From the NCBI GenBank assembly GCA_910579395.1, contig CAJTUC010000029.1, positions 1 through 40,810 on the forward strand: 40,810 nt of DNA, read 5' to 3'. Made by a program: the position numbers and the translations under genes. This document shows positions 38,604 to 40,810 of the stretch, piece by piece. A model generated the notes under the pieces. That model had not been told where the DNA came from, did not search any database, and saw only the letters and a list, made by a program, of their open reading frames with translations. This DNA comes from an uncultured Lachnospiraceae bacterium. GTDB taxonomy: Bacteria; Bacillota; Clostridia; Lachnospirales; Lachnospiraceae. The stretch's first letter is position 1. Each line of letters starts with the position of its first letter.

Positions 38604-39860
38604 ATGACACAGAAAGAAAGGTATGAAGCAGCCAAAGAAATGTATGCGGCAATCGGCGTGGATACCGATGCGGCAATCGCAGCGCTGAAGGAGATTCCGG
38701 TATCCCTTCACTGCTGGCAGGGGGATGATGTAACGGGTTTTGACCATGACGGCCCGCTGACAGGCGGAATCCAGACGACCGGAGATTATCCCGGAAAAGC
38801 AAGAACACCGGAAGAATTAATGCAGGATATGGCGAAGGCCCTGGAACTGATGCCGGGCAAGAAGAAACTGAACCTGCACGCAAGCTATGCGATTTTTGAG
38901 GAAGGCGGGTATGTGGACCGCGATAAGATTGAGCCTAAGCACTTCGCAAAATGGGTCGAGTTCGCGAAAGAAAGAAACATGGGCATTGATTTTAACCCCA
39001 CGTTCTTTTCCCATGATAAGGTAAAGGACGGATTGACGCTGTCGAGTCCCGATGAAGAAACAAGAAAATTCTGGATTGAACACGGCAAGGCGTGCATCCG
39101 TATTTCCGAATATTTCGCGAAAGAGACCGGTATGCCCTGTGTTATGAATATCTGGACCGGGGATGGTTACAAGGATATTCCTGCTGACCGCATGGGTCCC
39201 AGAATGCGGTATAAAGAGTCCATCGAACAGATTCTGTCCGAGCCTTTTGATAAGAACCTCGTAAAACCCTGTGTGGAATCCAAAGTATTCGGCATCGGCG
39301 TAGAATCCTATACGGCGGGCAGCGCAGAATTTACATTATCCTTTGCGGCGACCCACGAAGGATGCCTGCCTTTGATGGATAATGGACATTATCATCCGAC
39401 GGAAGTCGTATCGGATAAGATTCCGGCGCTTCTTTGCTTCTTCCCGGAAATCGCCCTGCATATCACGAGGCCGGTGCGCTGGGACAGTGATCACGTTGTG
39501 CTTTTCGATGACGAGACCAAAGAGATGGCGAAAGAAATCGTCAGGAATGATGCCCTCGGGCGGGTTTATATGGCACTCGATTATTTCGATGCGGGCATTA
39601 ACCGTATTTCCGCATGGACGGTCGGCTTCCGCAGCTGGCAGAAGGCTCTGTTGAGCGCTCTTTGTACACCGAATCAGGAACTGAAAAAAATGCAGGAAGA
39701 GAATCGTATGACGGAGCTCATGGTATGGCAGGAAGACATTAAGACTTATCCATTCGGCGATGTCTGGGAAGAGTACTGCAGACAGTGTGGTGTCGTTGCG
39801 GACAAGAGCTGGTTCGAGGCTGTTCGTCAGTACGAAGAGGAAGTGTTGTTAAAAAGATAG
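38604..39860 (+). CDS. rhaA: L-rhamnose isomerase
   Basis: A 418-residue enzyme converting L-rhamnose to L-rhamnulose, the first step of rhamnose catabolism. Recognised by the whole-length pattern: IPVSLHCWQGDDVTGF near the N-terminus, GIQTTGDYPG, LNLHASYA, NPTFFSH, NIWTGDGYKD, and MDNGHYHPTE and RWDSDHVV, which hold metal-ligand Glu/Asp/His residues of the Mn-dependent barrel. The start has aaaggagaagg upstream. It is divergent from an AraC regulator; rhamnulokinase and aldolase genes are not next to it. A small aagata/tatctt hairpin follows the stop. Confidence 0.95.
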   Translation: MTQKERYEAAKEMYAAIGVDTDAAIAALKEIPVSLHCWQGDDVTGFDHDGPLTGGIQTTGDYPGKARTPEELMQDMAKALELMPGKKKLNLHASYAIFEEGGYVDRDKIEPKHFAKWVEFAKERNMGIDFNPTFFSHDKVKDGLTLSSPDEETRKFWIEHGKACIRISEYFAKETGMPCVMNIWTGDGYKDIPADRMGPRMRYKESIEQILSEPFDKNLVKPCVESKVFGIGVESYTAGSAEFTLSFAATHEGCLPLMDNGHYHPTEVVSDKIPALLCFFPEIALHITRPVRWDSDHVVLFDDETKEMAKEIVRNDALGRVYMALDYFDAGINRISAWTVGFRSWQKALLSALCTPNQELKKMQEENRMTELMVWQEDIKTYPFGDVWEEYCRQCGVVADKSWFEAVRQYEEEVLLKR

Positions 39861-40023
39861 GATTTATCTTCACATTTAAGGATTATTTATAACAGGACTT
39901 TTTTTCGGATGTTTCTGGAAAAAGGAATATCCCGGTCTGAAATACTGTAGGAGTTTTTATTGTACTCTGCAAGGGAGATTAGGGCCTCTTCCCGGATAGC
40001 TTCACGCATTTTGATCGGGAAAA

Positions 40024-40032
40024 TGATATAAT
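40024..40032 (+). promoter_or_regulatory. extended -10 promoter of the structured RNA candidate
   Basis: TGATATAAT: TG at 40024-40025 followed by TATAAT (40027-40032). The -35 position is poor. Transcription would begin near 40038. Confidence 0.45.
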
Positions 40033-40037
40033 TTCAC

Positions 40038-40190
40038 TTGTCGAAGGTGGGGGCAAGTCACCTGACCCGGCGAAAATTTATAACGATATTTAAAGAAATA
40101 GCCGTCTGCTTTGCCAGGGGTTCTTACTCGTGATTGGGTAAGAACCAATGGCGGCAGATGCAAAAAGAGTATGATCATGTACTCTTTTTT
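40038..40190 (+). ncRNA. structured RNA candidate ending in an intrinsic terminator
   Basis: Between an extended -10 and a terminator lies about 150 nt with nested stems and no open reading frame. They are aggtg/cacct (40045-40063), cggc/gccg (about 40068-40104), and a long coaxial stem tctgc-gcca-ggttcttac (40105-40127) with gtaagaacc-tggc-gcaga (40138-40158). The terminator is aaaaagagta (40162-40171)/tactctttttt (40180-40190). It could be a small RNA or an orphan cis-regulator cut off by the ISL3 element. It does not match any riboswitch class I know. Confidence 0.45.
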
Positions 40191-40810
40191 GTTTGTCATT
40201 ATACTTCTCATTTTTGGGTATTTATGATACAATCATAAAAATGGAATGGAGGTTTTTGTGATGGGTGTGGGAAAAAATAAGAAAAAATATTCCGAGATAA
40301 ATATGAATGAGGTATTATTCGGCGATAGTGTAACGGTCTTTGACCAGATAGAGGATGAATGTTGTATCACTCTCTTTATGAAATCCCGGGCAACGCAGGG
40401 CTCCTGCCCTTTGTGTGGCGTTGTATCCGACCAATATCACAGCACATACCACAGGAACCTACAGGCAGCCCCCATCCGGGGAAAAAATACCCGCTTTGAT
40501 GTGATTGCATATAAGTTCTATTGTATCAATCCGGAATGCAACCAGAAAGTTTTTATGGAGTCTCTCCCCTTTGCGTCCCCGTCGCAGACAAGGACGGATG
40601 AACTTACCTGTATCATTCTTGCAGTATCCCTGTTTATGAGCAACGAGGGTGCAAGCACTATCCTGAGGGAAATGGGGATCCGGGTAAGCAACGACACCAT
40701 TGGGCGTCTATATGGCAGGCTGTCTATTGAAGACGCCACGGATATACAGGCTGTCGGTATTGATGATGTCGCCATCAGAAAGGGACGGACATATGCTACC
40801 GCGATCTATG
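40191..40810 (+). mobile_element. ISL3-family insertion sequence, left part (runs off the window)
   Basis: The transposase gene identifies an ISL3 element. The left inverted repeat could not be fixed: the ggcctcttcccgg stretch near 39982-39994 is one weak candidate and the ggttcttac hairpin at 40119 another. The boundary given is only the end of the preceding terminator. The transposase promoter may be the extended -10 TGATACAAT near 40225-40233. Confidence 0.55.
40261..40810 (+). CDS. ISL3-family transposase, N-terminal part
   Basis: 183 residues visible, open at the window end. The N-terminal zinc-binding domain has CPLCGVVSDQYHSTYHR and CINPECNQ (zf-ISL3). A helix-turn-helix region (ASTILREMGIRVSNDTIGRLYGRL, about 136-159) follows, then GIDDVAIRKGRTYATAI, the start of the DDE catalytic domain with the first Asp in IDD. 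ATG 40261 has ggagg 8 bases upstream. It is the only recognisable transposase in the window and appears intact as far as it can be seen. Confidence 0.9.
   Translation, partial: MGVGKNKKKYSEINMNEVLFGDSVTVFDQIEDECCITLFMKSRATQGSCPLCGVVSDQYHSTYHRNLQAAPIRGKNTRFDVIAYKFYCINPECNQKVFMESLPFASPSQTRTDELTCIILAVSLFMSNEGASTILREMGIRVSNDTIGRLYGRLSIEDATDIQAVGIDDVAIRKGRTYATAIY

Noticed and set aside
40119..40146. ggttcttac as the left terminal repeat of the ISL3 element
   Set aside because: Its inverted partner gtaagaacc is only 10 bp away and pairing continues outward (gcca/tggc, tctgc/gcaga), so it is one arm of a stem-loop rather than an IS end; not fully excluded.

Overview
The window reads like the chromosome of a gut-type Clostridium in the Lachnospiraceae (Bacillota). 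The signs are strong AAAGGAGG-type ribosome binding sites, sigma-A promoters with 17-bp spacers, medium G+C, PadR-DUF1700-DUF4097-PspC and MarR-ABC-ABC cassettes, pairs of sigma factor with membrane partner, GH13/GH31/AGE/rhamnose-isomerase sugar genes and an ISL3 transposase. Species cannot be named from the sequence. No rRNA, tRNA, CRISPR array, prophage or conjugative module was seen.

Layout. 1-613: gene-free DNA with two repeat elements and DnaA-box-like 9-mers. 614-3704: a GT-C type membrane glycosyltransferase and a GH13 alpha-glucan hydrolase, each followed by a giant hairpin. 3916-9746: a promoter, a 38-residue leader ORF and an intrinsic terminator ahead of three ABC exporter genes, the first two an asymmetric heterodimer. 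9814-12022: a probable cellobiose 2-epimerase, a small ferredoxin-like protein and a frameshifted Rpn-type nuclease remnant. 12069-14940: an autoregulated-looking PadR operon of envelope-stress type. 14957-15671: an ECF S component on the minus strand. 15721-20072: a MarR regulator with a second asymmetric ABC exporter. 20118-26501: an SRAP DNA-protein crosslink enzyme, an XRE regulator divergent from a secreted repeat protein, a DUF4143 ATPase, a PF06541 membrane protein and a DUF362 protein. 26727-32684: two sigma-factor modules, one with an ABC transporter and one with a single-pass sensor or anti-sigma-like protein. 32747-39860: GH31 alpha-glucosidase divergent from aspS, then an AraC regulator divergent from rhaA. 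40024-40810: a structured RNA candidate and the 5' part of an ISL3 transposase.

How parts work together. The sugar genes (GH13, GH31, cellobiose 2-epimerase, RhaA with AraC) fit a plant-glycan and oligosaccharide user. Two independent drug or peptide exporter systems are each controlled at the DNA or RNA level: leader peptide plus attenuator for the first, MarR operator for the second.

Most unusual. (1) A leader-ORF/terminator arrangement before an ABC exporter operon resembles ribosome-mediated attenuation. (2) Giant hairpins at 2074-2269, 3714-3886 and 37986-38193 share a conserved core (identical 13-mers) but have locus-specific arms; one has 49-bp perfect arms. (3) Other palindrome families (agaagttct, acagaatcg, gcgtttcgcaat) recur between genes. 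(4) There is a free-standing structured RNA candidate at 40038-40190. All functional statements come from reading motifs; no database search was run.
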